A stretch of DNA of 64,000 nt from Andrena cerasifolii (taxonomy: Eukaryota; Arthropoda; Insecta; Hymenoptera; Andrenidae), in the NCBI RefSeq assembly GCF_050908995.1, contig NC_135133.1, forward strand, positions 5,436,001 to 5,500,000, written 5' to 3'. The translations under genes and the position numbers were made by a program. Of the stretch, positions 38,401-48,766 are shown piece by piece. The stretch's first letter is position 1; every line of letters starts with the position of its first letter. Under the pieces are notes generated by a model. That model saw nothing but the letters and a program-made list of their open reading frames with translations, was not told where the DNA came from and did not search any database.

Positions 38401-38801
38401 TGGGTCTCGTTGCGCGCCTGAAAAGATGAAGCCGGCCGAAAGTAAATTAATATTTACCGACCTAGTGGCTCGTTACCCGTTTATCCGTTTTCACGCTGCC
38501 TCGATCCTCTGTGCAGTTGGAATTTCTCAATTCCCTTCTAGCAGCGCCTTCCGCCGGTGGACTGCTTGGACTTGGGGGATATTCCGCTGATCTGCAATGA
38601 ATGGATGACCCACGAGGGGTGGCTTCCGAAGCAGAACTTTGGAATATGATCGTCATGGCTGCGACCTATCGCCTCGATAACCCATCCGGGGAGTGTTCCT
38701 GATGCTCCTCAGGGTTTCTGGGGTAAAGGGGTAGTTTAGCGCGTGACTCAACATCGCGGGATTAAAAATATCCGAGTGGATCGCGGCGATTGGTTTCTTA
38801 A
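32401..38801. other. Unique non-coding DNA
   Basis: The longest unbroken repeat-poor stretch. Frames of 100-190 codons on both strands overlap each other (34.5-35.7 and 37.7-38.2 kb) and carry no domain I know. A GGC-triplet-rich patch sits near 36.51-36.53 kb. A 70-base hairpin lies at 37074-37145. Otherwise nothing recognised. Confidence 0.45.
37074..37145. other. Hairpin of about 72 nt, precursor-like
   Basis: The arm CGCCGGTGTACAG (37079-37092) faces GTACACGCCGGCGTCGTT (37124-37143). Their stem has a two-base bulge, and further pairing AAAG against CTTT closes a loop of about 10 bases. The size and bulges resemble an animal microRNA precursor. I do not recognise a known mature sequence, and a chance palindrome in GC-rich DNA remains possible. 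Confidence 0.25.
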
Positions 38802-38839
38802 CGCAGGTTTCCTATACACGCCTGGACGCAGCGTCGGGA

Positions 38840-38988
38840 AACTCAAAGCCGATTTTCGCGAAAATGAAGCGCGATATCAAAAAAAGTTACTCTTTCTTTT
38901 CGACTTATAATAGGTAAGCGAGTCGAGGAGAAGGAGTACAATTTTTTGATATCGCGCTTCGTTTTCGAGAAAATCGACTTTGAAGTTG
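38840..38988. mobile_element. Palindromic element, copy 1
   Basis: The left arm GATTTTCGCGAAAATGAAGC then GCGATATC (38850-38878) pairs with the right arm GATATCGCGC then TTCGTTTTCGAGAAAATC (38948-38978). The loop contains GTTACTCTTTCTTTTC. The same arms and loop occur in the nested element at 41121-41423, which also has the outer CCTATACGCGAC sequence seen here at about 38811 (CCTATACACGCC). It is a truncated or boundary-decayed copy of that family. No coding sequence. Confidence 0.7.
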
Positions 38989-40750
38989 TTGGGTGCAGGA
39001 GCTCGTCGCGCCTGCTTATTTTTGCGTATGGTACTCTCGCATGCTGGGAGTCGTTGAAGAGACACGGCGTAATTCCAAGTTTCTCTCGCGGGGTAACGAC
39101 ACTTAGGTAATTGCACTTAAATTACGTCGGTTTAGTTCGCGCAGTCACGAAAGAGGGTAGAAACTGGGCGTAACTTGCGAGCCCTTGCTCTCTCGGCCGG
39201 TGTTCTCCCATCCCCGAGAATAGTCCAACTTTTCTGCCGGTTTCCGCGTCGTTTTTCCCGCGTGCCGTTCGATTTTTCCAACTTCCACGGTGACCCTCCG
39301 CGAGTGGGAATTATTTAACGTTGCTAAACTTTCTTCCCAGCCGGCCCGCGGTTGTCTGCATTACATAATTGAACATTACATTTTTTTGCACCGTCTGGCA
39401 ATTCTACGAATCGAGGACGCGAATAAAGTCGTGAAACAAGGACGTTCCGTGGAAGCTCGCGCGTTTTATGGGTTAAGTCGTGGAATTTCGCGAGTTCCTC
39501 ACCGACGGCAAGTTCAACCCCTCGCCCTCGGGGCGAGCTTTACTCACCCCACCAATAGAGACCCCTTTGCAAACAACCAGAGCCCTTGTGTTCCCCGTTG
39601 CGTCCATTTCCAAACTATGACCAGCTCTCGTCGCAGCTAACTTTTTTGAGTTGGGGTTAGTTGAAATCTTCCATCATCTCGCATCCCATAATCCAGCGCC
39701 GCGGCCGCATCCAGCGGCTGCATTCTAAAGCAAAAGTCCCCGCTGAGGAACCTAAATCAACAACTTGCGGCTAAAACTACTGACCAACTCCTTCGAAGGA
39801 GTTGGACCGTTGCCCCGTGGAACCGCACCTGTTTCAAGTAAATTGAACTTGTAGATCAGATAAACGTATCGAATTTTACTCCAACCAGTCCAGCGGAGCA
39901 CCAGCGCGCGCTTTTCCACCTGAGTCGCCGCGCGGTAGCCTTAAGTTACAGCAATTCGCTAAATTTCGCCGCATTTTTCTCGGTAGAACGAGCCGCGGCC
40001 CGGTTACCGGAGTCAGCTTTATTCCCCCAGCAATCTGTGGTCATCGTAAACCTCGCCTCGTATCTTCCGCTTATCGGCGACGATAGTTTACCTCGAAGTA
40101 ACCTCCAGCGAGGGTAGTCTGGCCGCGATATTTCGCGGCTAAAGGACCTTTTGTCGACCTCCTCCGCTGTTCCGGCGGTCCTTTTCGACGCTCGGGACAC
40201 GGGGGAACGAGGGGGAAAGAGACGGCCGCAGGTGGGACGGAGAGGCGATAGGCAGAGGACAGAGAGCCACAGGACGGTTTTTCAATCCCGTGGACCCGGG
40301 GAAATGGCGGAAGGACGCGCGGGATTCGGAGCTTTAGGGTGACTTTATGGTAAGCAGCTTCGATTTTCCGTTAAGGTTACGGGCCAAGGCTAGGTTGGCA
40401 CGGGGCTGGCTTACGGCGGGAGTCTATTCCGCGGATTTTCAGGGATAACCTGTACCCGATAACGTTCCCCGGACGGCGATAAGCCCGCGTCGTCGGTCCG
40501 ACGACGAGGATTTTCAACTTTCTTTACGTCGGCACGCGACTGTATTTTGAGGGACAGATTTTCCACGAGCGAGCGCGCTGGGCTTTGTGGCCACCAGCCC
40601 CTGGCTAGGAATGACCGTTCGCTTCTGGGTGCAATCTTGGAGTCGATTGCGATTCGATCGTAAACGTGGCTGCTTGATTTCTGAGGAGCTTGCTCCAGGC
40701 AGCGGGGTGAAAATTCACCCTACAAATTTTAATTTCGTTTTACAAATAGC
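38989..40750. other. Unique non-coding DNA
   Basis: CpG-rich with opposed frames and no gene recognised. AT content rises from about 40.7 kb at the edge of the composite element. Confidence 0.5.
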
Positions 40751-41544
40751 GCAAACTGGGAGAACTGGTATGTCTTTGGAACATTTTTCTATATAATATA
40801 ATAATTAACATTTTGCATTTGCTTCGAGCATTCTATCATACATTGCATCTTTTGTGGATGTACTACAAGTGTTAAAATGCATACAAATTTTATCCTTTTC
40901 ATTCTTTAATACATGTTCATTAGCTCGCTTGCGGAGTAACATTGGCACATCTTAACTATAAATAACACTAACAGCTAAAGTTCTACCATCTCAACTTTGA
41001 TTGACATTTAAGTTTGTTTCTTTTTATGTTTAGTGCATTCTCTTTTATACTTTCTTTATTTTTTTACTTGTTTATTTATGTAACATTTTTAAATTTGCTT
41101 TAGGTATCCTATTATAACGATCGAAATACACTTATTCCCAAATCGCCCGTGATTTTCATTAAAGTAGGTTTTTCCTATACGCGACGTCAAGAATTTCAAA
41201 GTCGATTTTCTCGTAAATTAAGCGCGATATAAAAAAAAGTTACTCTTTCTTTTCTACCTATAACTAGTAAATAAGTCGAAGAAAAGGAATAAATTTTTTT
41301 GATATGACGCTTCATTGTCGCGGAAATCGACTTTGAAATTCTTGACGATGCGTCCAGTCGCGTACAGGGAAACCTACCCTAATGAAAATCACGGGCGATT
41401 TTGGCGTAAGTGGAATTAGTCGAACATCCCATCGTTTCTGATTGGGCTATAAGTGTGGAAATGCATAAAGCTTTTGTTCTTCCCTTCTTTAATACGTGTT
41501 AACTAATTGCCACTGTGTCTACTGCCAATATTTCCCAGTTTACG
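40751..41544. mobile_element. Composite of two AAACTGGG-type copies
   Basis: The left end reads GCAAACTGGGAGAACTGG; the right end inverse reads CGTAAACTGGGAAATATTGG. Bases 40751-40965 align with the whole of the related copy at 52355-53272 once its inner insert is removed, sharing TTTGGAACATTTT, ACATTTGC or CATTTGC, AAAATGCATA and TTCTTTAATACATG. Bases from about 41085 to 41544 repeat the second half of the same pattern (ATTTGCTTTAG, AAATGCATAAA, TTCTTTAATACG). This looks like two partial copies in tandem, the second interrupted by the palindrome at 41121-41423. No protein is encoded. Confidence 0.65.
41121..41423. mobile_element. Palindromic element, copy 2, nested
   Basis: The arms at 41121-41245 and 41298-41423 are inverse copies: AATCGCCCGTGATTTTCATT, CCTATACGCGAC, TCAAGAATTTCAAAGTCGAT and GCGCGATAT (one mismatch). 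The loop GTTACTCTTTCTTTTC matches the element at 38840. It sits inside the second copy of the AAACTGGG-type element, so it arrived later. Non-autonomous, family unknown. Confidence 0.8.
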
Positions 41545-43110
41545 TTATAAAGTACTGGAAATATTGATTGCATCACTTGAATATGACACACATTGTCGCT
41601 TATACCTCTCTTAATATTATTACCCACTAGGAAAATATTATTGCAAAATTGATTTACTCCAGGAATGTGTAAATAAGCTCACTATCGTCACCCAGAATAA
41701 GTTGGACACGAATCATTTTATCAATCATGTTGCACAAACAATTCTTGACGGTTACTAAAGATAAGGTCCCCGCTGCCGGGTGATTAGATATCCTCAACAA
41801 AGTGACAAGCAGCTAAAAGTGCCCCTACAAAGTAGAAACACTAATTGAGATTGTAGTAGCAGGGCAAACAGCGCCTATCAGCAGAAGCAATAATAGTAAT
41901 CATCAAACACCTCCTACGTCGACTTTTCAACCCCTGAAATTAACTTGAAACGAGACGCTGGGAGGCGGAGCGCGTCCCGCATTATTTGAACACCACTCGG
42001 GCGTCGGACGCGTTGCGTAAATAAATATCTCCGCCAGGGAGAGAGAGCGCGAGCCCATGGACCATGAATCCGTCGTCGCAGCGCTACCAATTATTGCGTT
42101 AAATACGCATCCGAGATCAATTCGAAGCTCCCGGAGCGAAGTTCTGGCTTGCGCGATGGCGTCTGGGTGGGAGCGAGCCGAGAGGGAATAGGAAATTCAA
42201 GGCGTCGAGGACAAACACGGGCGCTGACGTTGTGTAAACATGCCGTGACTACCCTCGTACGCGAAACGTCGGGGCTGACGTCGGCGACGAAGCACGAGCG
42301 TTCCGAGGAACTGGATATTCCGCTAGTCTTACGACGGGAATTAAATACGTCGGATCGGTCGACCGTCTCCGGGGCTCGTTTTTCTCGAAGCTCCACGTCG
42401 AAGACGCGATGCCGAAATGATTGCAAGTCTCCACAGCCTGTTCTATGTAACTCTGCGAGGGGTCCTCGCTGTTTCCGGAATTAGAAAAGGAGGAGGATAG
42501 GTATGTCTTTTAAAATTGTCATCGGTGCTCCTAGTAGCGGCACGAGAATAGGCATTCGAGTCTTTATGCATCGAGACGAGATTAAGCCACGTGCTTGCTT
42601 TCAGCTATTCGACGCTGAAAGAGCCGGGGAGACACCGTGCCTGTTAAAAGCATGAATATAGAAACGATCCTCGCGATTTCTCTGCGCGAGTAGTGTTGCG
42701 CGAGCGGGCCTGAATTGCCCCGACCTAAGCTCTGCTGGTGATTCTGAGACGTAAGGTAGATGACACGTGCAACGACAGTGACGTTCAATTCCGTAGAGCG
42801 ATCTACCTCGAAATGACCTCGTGCTATTCGGAGCGTGAAACAGGCTAAGCAGGGTAGAGATATTGGCTGTGCTTCAGTACTAAAAGGGGTTGCTTCCTGT
42901 ATCACGATTTGTTACTCAGCCTCGGACCGTCAGGAAATGAGAATTCCGCTCTCCCTTCGATATTGAGACCATTCTGACGCTTTATTCGCGCTTATTCTCT
43001 CGAAAAACCAAAGGAACGTAGTAGCCTTTAATTTTCTAAATGGCTCCCTGTTTGTACCGAAGCGCCGTTAAAACTCTCGAGAATACCCTGGAAGGCAATG
43101 ATACAAAATT
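41545..43110. other. Mixed unique DNA
   Basis: 41545-41940 is AT-rich with no structure I can pair; it may be another decayed insertion. From 41.94 kb CpG-rich sequence returns. Opposed frames at 42.09-42.48 kb carry no domain. Confidence 0.45.
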
Positions 43111-43714
43111 TAGGGCGCCAGTTATTTTACGAGTTTTGATTTTGAAAGGAGAGCCCTCAACTTAGTTTTGTTCCTTTTGATTTAAAATTGCGCTGCAGCA
43201 AATTTCGACTCATTCCGGTATTATTATCCCGCGGCGACAGCACGTGGAAATTAACAAGAAATTACCTCTTCAAATTTTTGCCGAAGGATTTATCTTGTTT
43301 CAAGTGTCCCGACTGTCTTCCAAACCCTACATAGGTATATTCTAATTTCTCGAATTAAAAGTGTTAATCACAATTCCGTATCAAAGTCAAGTATACAGTT
43401 TCACTGTTTTATTATGCTGCGTTTAATAACTGATTTGATTCTCGGTGATTTACATAACCGTTACAGACAACGACACTTCTACGAAACAGTAAAAGTAAAA
43501 TGTAATAGCACGGGTTGCTATTGCATTCCTTAATTTTCGTTGTTTGCAAGATTTCTTCGTGATTTTTTAAAGTTCAAGTTCACTTCGGCCACGGTTTAAT
43601 GTTATTCGAATAAGCTGAATCTTTACACATCACTGTATTAATGAAACAAAATTAGGGGGTCCCACGGAAAATTAGAATTTCTTCTTTCTACTAACTAAAC
43701 AAGTGGCGCCCTAG
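43111..43714. mobile_element. TAGGGCGCCA-ended inverted-repeat element
   Basis: The left end TAGGGCGCCAGTT pairs with the right-end inverse CTAGGGCGCCACTT. About 60 bases inward there is a second similar pair, CCCTCAACTTAGTTTTGTT against CCCCCTAATTTTGTTTC. The interior is AT-rich without a transposase frame. The GGCGCC-containing terminus is reminiscent of hAT-type ends, but no clear 8-base target duplication is seen, so the superfamily is open. Confidence 0.55.
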
Positions 43715-46499
43715 TACACGTAATACCTATTCTTTATAAAACTTTAATTTAAGCAATTAAATTTCCCCAAGAATCTAGCCGCGCTTCCTACAAAACTCAC
43801 GTTCCCATTCATAAACTGCTATCGCATTTAATCTTGGAATTCGCTGGTGAGAAAAAATCCAGCACGAAGACCTACAACCGAGTGACGTGAAAGGGGAACA
43901 CGAAGCGGCCAGTCTCACCTAGGATACGCTCGTCCCGCGAGTGCAGAGTTCACCGATTTCACAAGCAAAAGCAGCAGAAAGGCCACGAAAAGGTCGACTG
44001 AAATACTGGATTTAGACATTCACCTTAGCGCGCAAGATGATCTATCAGGTATCTCTGAATTTCCTTTAGAAATCACTTTCAATGCAACTTGAGCTTTCTT
44101 CGTTGGAAATCGGACATTAATCCTGAATGTATTTCGATTCCTCCTTAATTCCACGGGCGCTGCGGCGGCGTTCATTCTTCCCCGTGGTTCCGCCAGGATT
44201 GCCCGGGGTGTATCCTCGCGAAATTGAACGTCGCCGCGTGTTCCTGCCACGCAGGACACGCAGGATACGCGGGAGTTAGTAACGCGCTCGCCTCCGGAGT
44301 ACGTAAATCTCCGCGCTGGTACCGGAACTCGCTTAGCGGCAGATTTAGTACGAGGCGTCGACTCCGCCTAGAAACCGCGGAGGTTCGAGTTAAATGGTTT
44401 ATGCAAGACCGAACGAAGCGGTAATGAAGTTCTCCCGCCAACCCGTGTACAAGGATAATCTACGGTGGTCCCGATTTATCGTCCGTTTATAATGCGTTTA
44501 ACGCGCCGCTCCGTGTGCCCGAGGCTTTTGAGCGCGAGTACCGAGCACGGACCTGATTTCGTGGTTCAACGAGTGCCTAACATATTTAAACGATGCTGCC
44601 AAGGCCGTTCATCGGGCGGTCAGGGTCGTGGTCACCAGGATCGCAAGAAAGATAAAGGGGGATTGAAAGTGGCCCGTGAAAAGTGAAACTTAAACGTACC
44701 CGAGGGAGGATCTCGAGTTTGCAAAGGGGTTATGGTTGATATTGGGTATTGCCATCGACAGGGAGGGAATAAAAATCGGGTCCCATTCTCTTTATTCAAG
44801 CCTCCCCAGCCTTGAACCAGCTCCGTTTCCTTCCTCCGCAAGAAGCTCCCGATTCATCGCACCATTCCCCACGCGAGCTGCCGAGAGCAGCGCGCTGATC
44901 GAAAATCGATGAGAGCCTCGCGAGCCTTTCTCCTCCATTAATCAGCATTGAGCGCGAAAGCGAGAGTGCCGTTATATATCGGCGGGGCGAAAGGAGTCGC
45001 GAAGGAGTCGTCGCCACGTGGCTGCGATAAGGAGAAATAAAATTGTCGTCAGGGTCGTTCCGTGAGCCCTCCGAGCGCCCTTGGAGAACGGGGGGTGGTG
45101 GCGAGCGTGGAAGTGTGCCATCCCCTTGTGCGGAAGGCGTCCCGCGGCGGTTGCACGTGCGGCTGCTTTCTGGTGGAAAGGACATCGACGTCGGCACGAG
45201 GGGAGGAAAAACAGGGTGAAAAGGACTTGTGAGGAACGAGCGGCTGGGGAGGAGGCCGGAGAAACAAGAAAGTCCACCGATAGAGGCGACGAAAGAAAAA
45301 TACGCAGCGCGGTAAGCGGTGCTCGCCAGTGACGGCTCTTTACACCGTTTGCTCGTGAACTCCGGTACCCACGTGCAGAGCACACTTTCAGCTAGCATCT
45401 CTGCTAATTACTCCGCGCCGAACACGAATACTCTCTTAATACGCTCGTCGGCCCCATTCATCCCTTCCGGCCCGCCAGCGATAGATAGCCACGTTAATTA
45501 GAGATGACCCGTCGTTTCGTTCATCCCCGCTCCGCGGAATATCGCTGGAAGGATTCGCTGTCACTCGTGACGGTACAATTGTCCCGCCAGACGTACGAAT
45601 CTTTCTCCCTCGCTGGGTATTGGCCACGGCGCGGCTACTCGGCTGATTAAGGGACTTTTTAATCGGGTGATCTAATAAGCGTCCGTTGAACGCGCGTCGG
45701 TTTTAATTAAGCCTCGTGGAATTCCTGCGCGGGGGTCGAGCGTCTCGTTTAGACGTGGTTCGACCATCGATCTCTCAGTATCCGCGGGAAGAAAAACCGA
45801 TGCCGTTGGGGGGAAAAAAACGCCCGGCTACCAGCGGAGAACGAGCGGGTCCGAGTTACGGTCGTGTGTCGTCGACAAAACACACGGGGTTTTAATTAAA
45901 ATCGGGGAGCGAGCGGGGGTGGGGCCCCGGTTTTTGCGTCGTTAACATCGTGAGAACGAAAATTGAAGACACCAGGAGCCCGCCGGGGAGGAGCGACGGG
46001 ACTCGAGGGCGAGCACCAACGACGCGAGCGAACGGTCAGAACAAAAGGTCCATTAATTGGCCGAGTCGGTGACACGCGAGATACAATTTACACGGTTCGT
46101 CTACCGCGAGAGAGAGAGAGAACAAACGGAGACGCGTGTTCCGCGCGAATCAATTTGCGCGCTCCCGTAATTGGCGCGGTTTCGCGAGGGCACGTGGCTG
46201 GTGATTATACACGGGAATCGAAGGAAGTCGAAACGGGATCAAACGGTTTGCTTTGAGGTGGGTGGACGTGGCTGGAGGAGCTGGCGAAACTCGAAGTATG
46301 TGGTTGGTTAAATAAGCTAGCATGAAGGTGCGATCAGGGGGCAGGCAGAGTCAATTGCGTAATCAGGGTTATTTCGTTTAATCAGAATTGCAATGGGACT
46401 TTTACTTCTAGATTTGTTTCTTTGTAATTTTGTTCTATTAGAGTTTGTGTGTTCAGAGGAATAGGAAGAATTCGGTAAGCTTCACAGTCTCTCGGGAAC
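43715..46499. other. Unique non-coding DNA
   Basis: CpG-rich from about 43.87 kb. Several opposing frames at 44.8-45.4 kb (up to 200 codons) have no domain. The stretch 45.65-45.96 kb holds several TTTAATTAA cores, including a palindrome at about 45891-45902. No gene recognised. Confidence 0.45.
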
Positions 46500-46659
46500 A
46501 ACAGTACTTTATTACACGTCTACAGGATTGTCCAAAAGAATTAGAAACTTAGTTTTGGTGGTAGCAAAGAGGCATTCCTCGATATCCTCTGGGTAGCAGC
46601 CACTTGAAGATCTTACAGCAAGGGAGGTGCAACTTCACTTTTGACTGTTTTTTAGTTAT

Positions 46660-46974
46660 GAAGTTAATATTCGTAAAAAAAGCTAAAACGTTTGGCGCAA
46701 GTTTAATGCAAATCCGAAAACAAATGGGCAATTTATTGGAAATTTTGGACTTGTAACCATTACCGTTTTGTGCAATACGAATGCAGATCCGGATCTGCCT
46801 CCTTCTTGCACCAAACCAGTGATGTATATTCTGTCAATTGAGTCCCGCAATCCACTGTGCATTGCTACGTTGCCACCGAAAAATGCAAAATATAAGGACG
46901 TAATGCAGTTAGCCACCAACTACGTCCCACATATCTACAATAAATGTCGACGTGTTTCTTCCATATTTGATTAA
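46660..46974 (+). pseudogene. Possible transposon-protein remnant
   Basis: A plus-strand frame at 46768-46974 reads a coherent-looking peptide with CIATLPPKNAKYKDVMQLA followed by a YVP and IYN motif, then stops. An upstream piece in another frame reads QIRKQMGNLLEIL. The surroundings are AT-rich, like the other insertions. The K-Y-x-D-V-x-x-L pattern resembles a short domain I have seen in insect mobile-element proteins, but I cannot name it. It is broken and short; chance cannot be excluded. Confidence 0.25.
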
Positions 46975-48394
46975 CAAAGCAACAATAAGTCATTAAAATC
47001 TGTTGCTTATTGTGCATAGTTATCAAAAAGCGATCGATTTTTGTACTCTTTCGTGCAGCTCCAGACTTGAAAAATTCGCCAAAAATAGAATCAAAAACTT
47101 ATCACCTCAATAACTACTACTTATTGAGTGAAAATGTATATTTTTCGCTCAGTGTTCTCCTTTTAATGTTATGTCATAACAATAATTTTATAAACAGTCT
47201 TTCCCAGTTTACTCGAAACTGGTAAAGAAGGGGTTGCACCCCTCTTGCTGCAAGGTCTTCAATTGATTTCACCGCGACTACAGCACACCGAAGAGCATCC
47301 GCGTTTATCTCGAACTAGCCAACCAGTGCCCCGCGTCTTCATCTTTCCCATGGAATTCCCAGAGGGTCGATAGTTCCTCCGTCAAATCTCGGAGTGTTTG
47401 AACGGCATCAAGTTCGATCGTCGTTGACGTCGAGGCTTCGCGCAGCGTTTGAGTACCGACGGTTACGTCAGACTCCGGAGAAGTCGCCAGGAACGGTTTT
47501 CCAGTATTCCGAAGTCTATAGATCGACTGCGATGCAGGTAGCTGGCCTCCGACAGTGGCCCCGGAGGGAGGAAATTTGGGAAACAGTGTCGTTGAGGGCC
47601 CTCCTCCTCGGTACACGGAATTCTACTCGTGGTTGATCCCACGCCCGTCGTGGAAACAACGTTCTACGCGAGCCACCGGGGCGTCTGGAGCGGTAGCGCG
47701 CGGACTCCTCTGCTAATAGAAATGGGAATTCGTGGTAAAAGGGAGGTCGAAGCCGGCTCAAAGCCCGCGCAGATGCAAAATAAACAGGCCTGGTCCCGTC
47801 TTCGCAGGAAGCTGGCAAACATATCGATGATTGATTAACACACAGGCGAGGCGCGCGGTGGTTATTGGCCTCCTTGCATATGCAATGGGGCTCCGATCCA
47901 GGCGTATCATGTTAATTGCGTTTGCCCTGGCCTCTTCCGGCCACGACGCTACAGTTTGATTGGGAGGGGGGCTGAAAATCGCATTAGCACCGTGCACACA
48001 CTGCCTTTTACATGATCCCATCGGATCATAGATGTGGGAGGCTCGCTGTCTAACGAATTGAAAACAATTTGTGTATAGAAAAAGGGAATTCTGTTTAGCA
48101 ATTACTTTATCTTGAATCATAGTAGTTAATTCTACCCGAGGGATTCGTGATCCATAGAAACGTTCCAATAACCCTTCGATAGTATACAGGGAAACATGGT
48201 TCGTTAGCAGATGATTAGAATGTAGTGATTGCAGGAGATTGATGCCCTGAAGCTCCTGATGGATACGTCAATAAGACCAGTTACCAATAACTGGTTATCG
48301 ATTTGGAGTACAGTATAGTCTGTGAGGCCACCAAACTGAAACTTAGCTCCTCGAGATCCATCTCCCCAAATTTATACAGCCCCATCAACGTTAC
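46975..48394. other. Unique non-coding DNA
   Basis: AT-rich to 47.23 kb, then CpG-rich. A minus-strand frame at 47305-47616 has a fairly protein-like tail (TLRDLTEELSTLWEFHG) but no domain or partner exon. A short perfect hairpin, ACCAGTTA facing TAACTGGT, lies at about 48278-48297. Confidence 0.45.
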
Positions 48395-48766
48395 TTAAGG
48401 GGCTGTTACGGTGTAGAGCCCATAAAAATAGGTGATCCTTAGGAATTAATTAGAGGAAAACTACTGTATATAATTTGATGGGACTTTTTGCATTGTATTA
48501 AGGATGTTTTAAACTATAGTTATTAATTTTTTTGTTTTATAATTAATCATTGCATACGGCACGAATCAGATAATAACTTTACTAAATATAGATTCCACCG
48601 ATTTTAAGAACACTGTTTCGATAAAAACGCGTTTAAAGTGTTACGTAAGCGCCGAATGTTACGCTACTCAAATGCCTATAATTTCGGGATTTCTACGAAT
48701 TTCAAAAAATCCTTCTAAACACGTATTCTTAAAAGGTTGAACATTCGAAAAATGACCTCCCCTTAA
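48395..48766. mobile_element. TTAAGGGG-ended element with short termini
   Basis: Starts TTAAGGGGCTGTTACGG and ends TGACCTCCCCTTAA, so both TTAA copies and the four following G residues are intact. Beyond the ends the interior is AT-rich and not obviously palindromic. It is 372 bases without coding capacity. The termini match the style of the elements at 5474, 27831 and 52432, while the interior differs. Confidence 0.65.

Noticed and set aside
44796..45398. 200-codon open frame, minus strand
   Set aside because: Three overlapping frames run through the same GC-rich sequence on both strands, the signature of chance frames.
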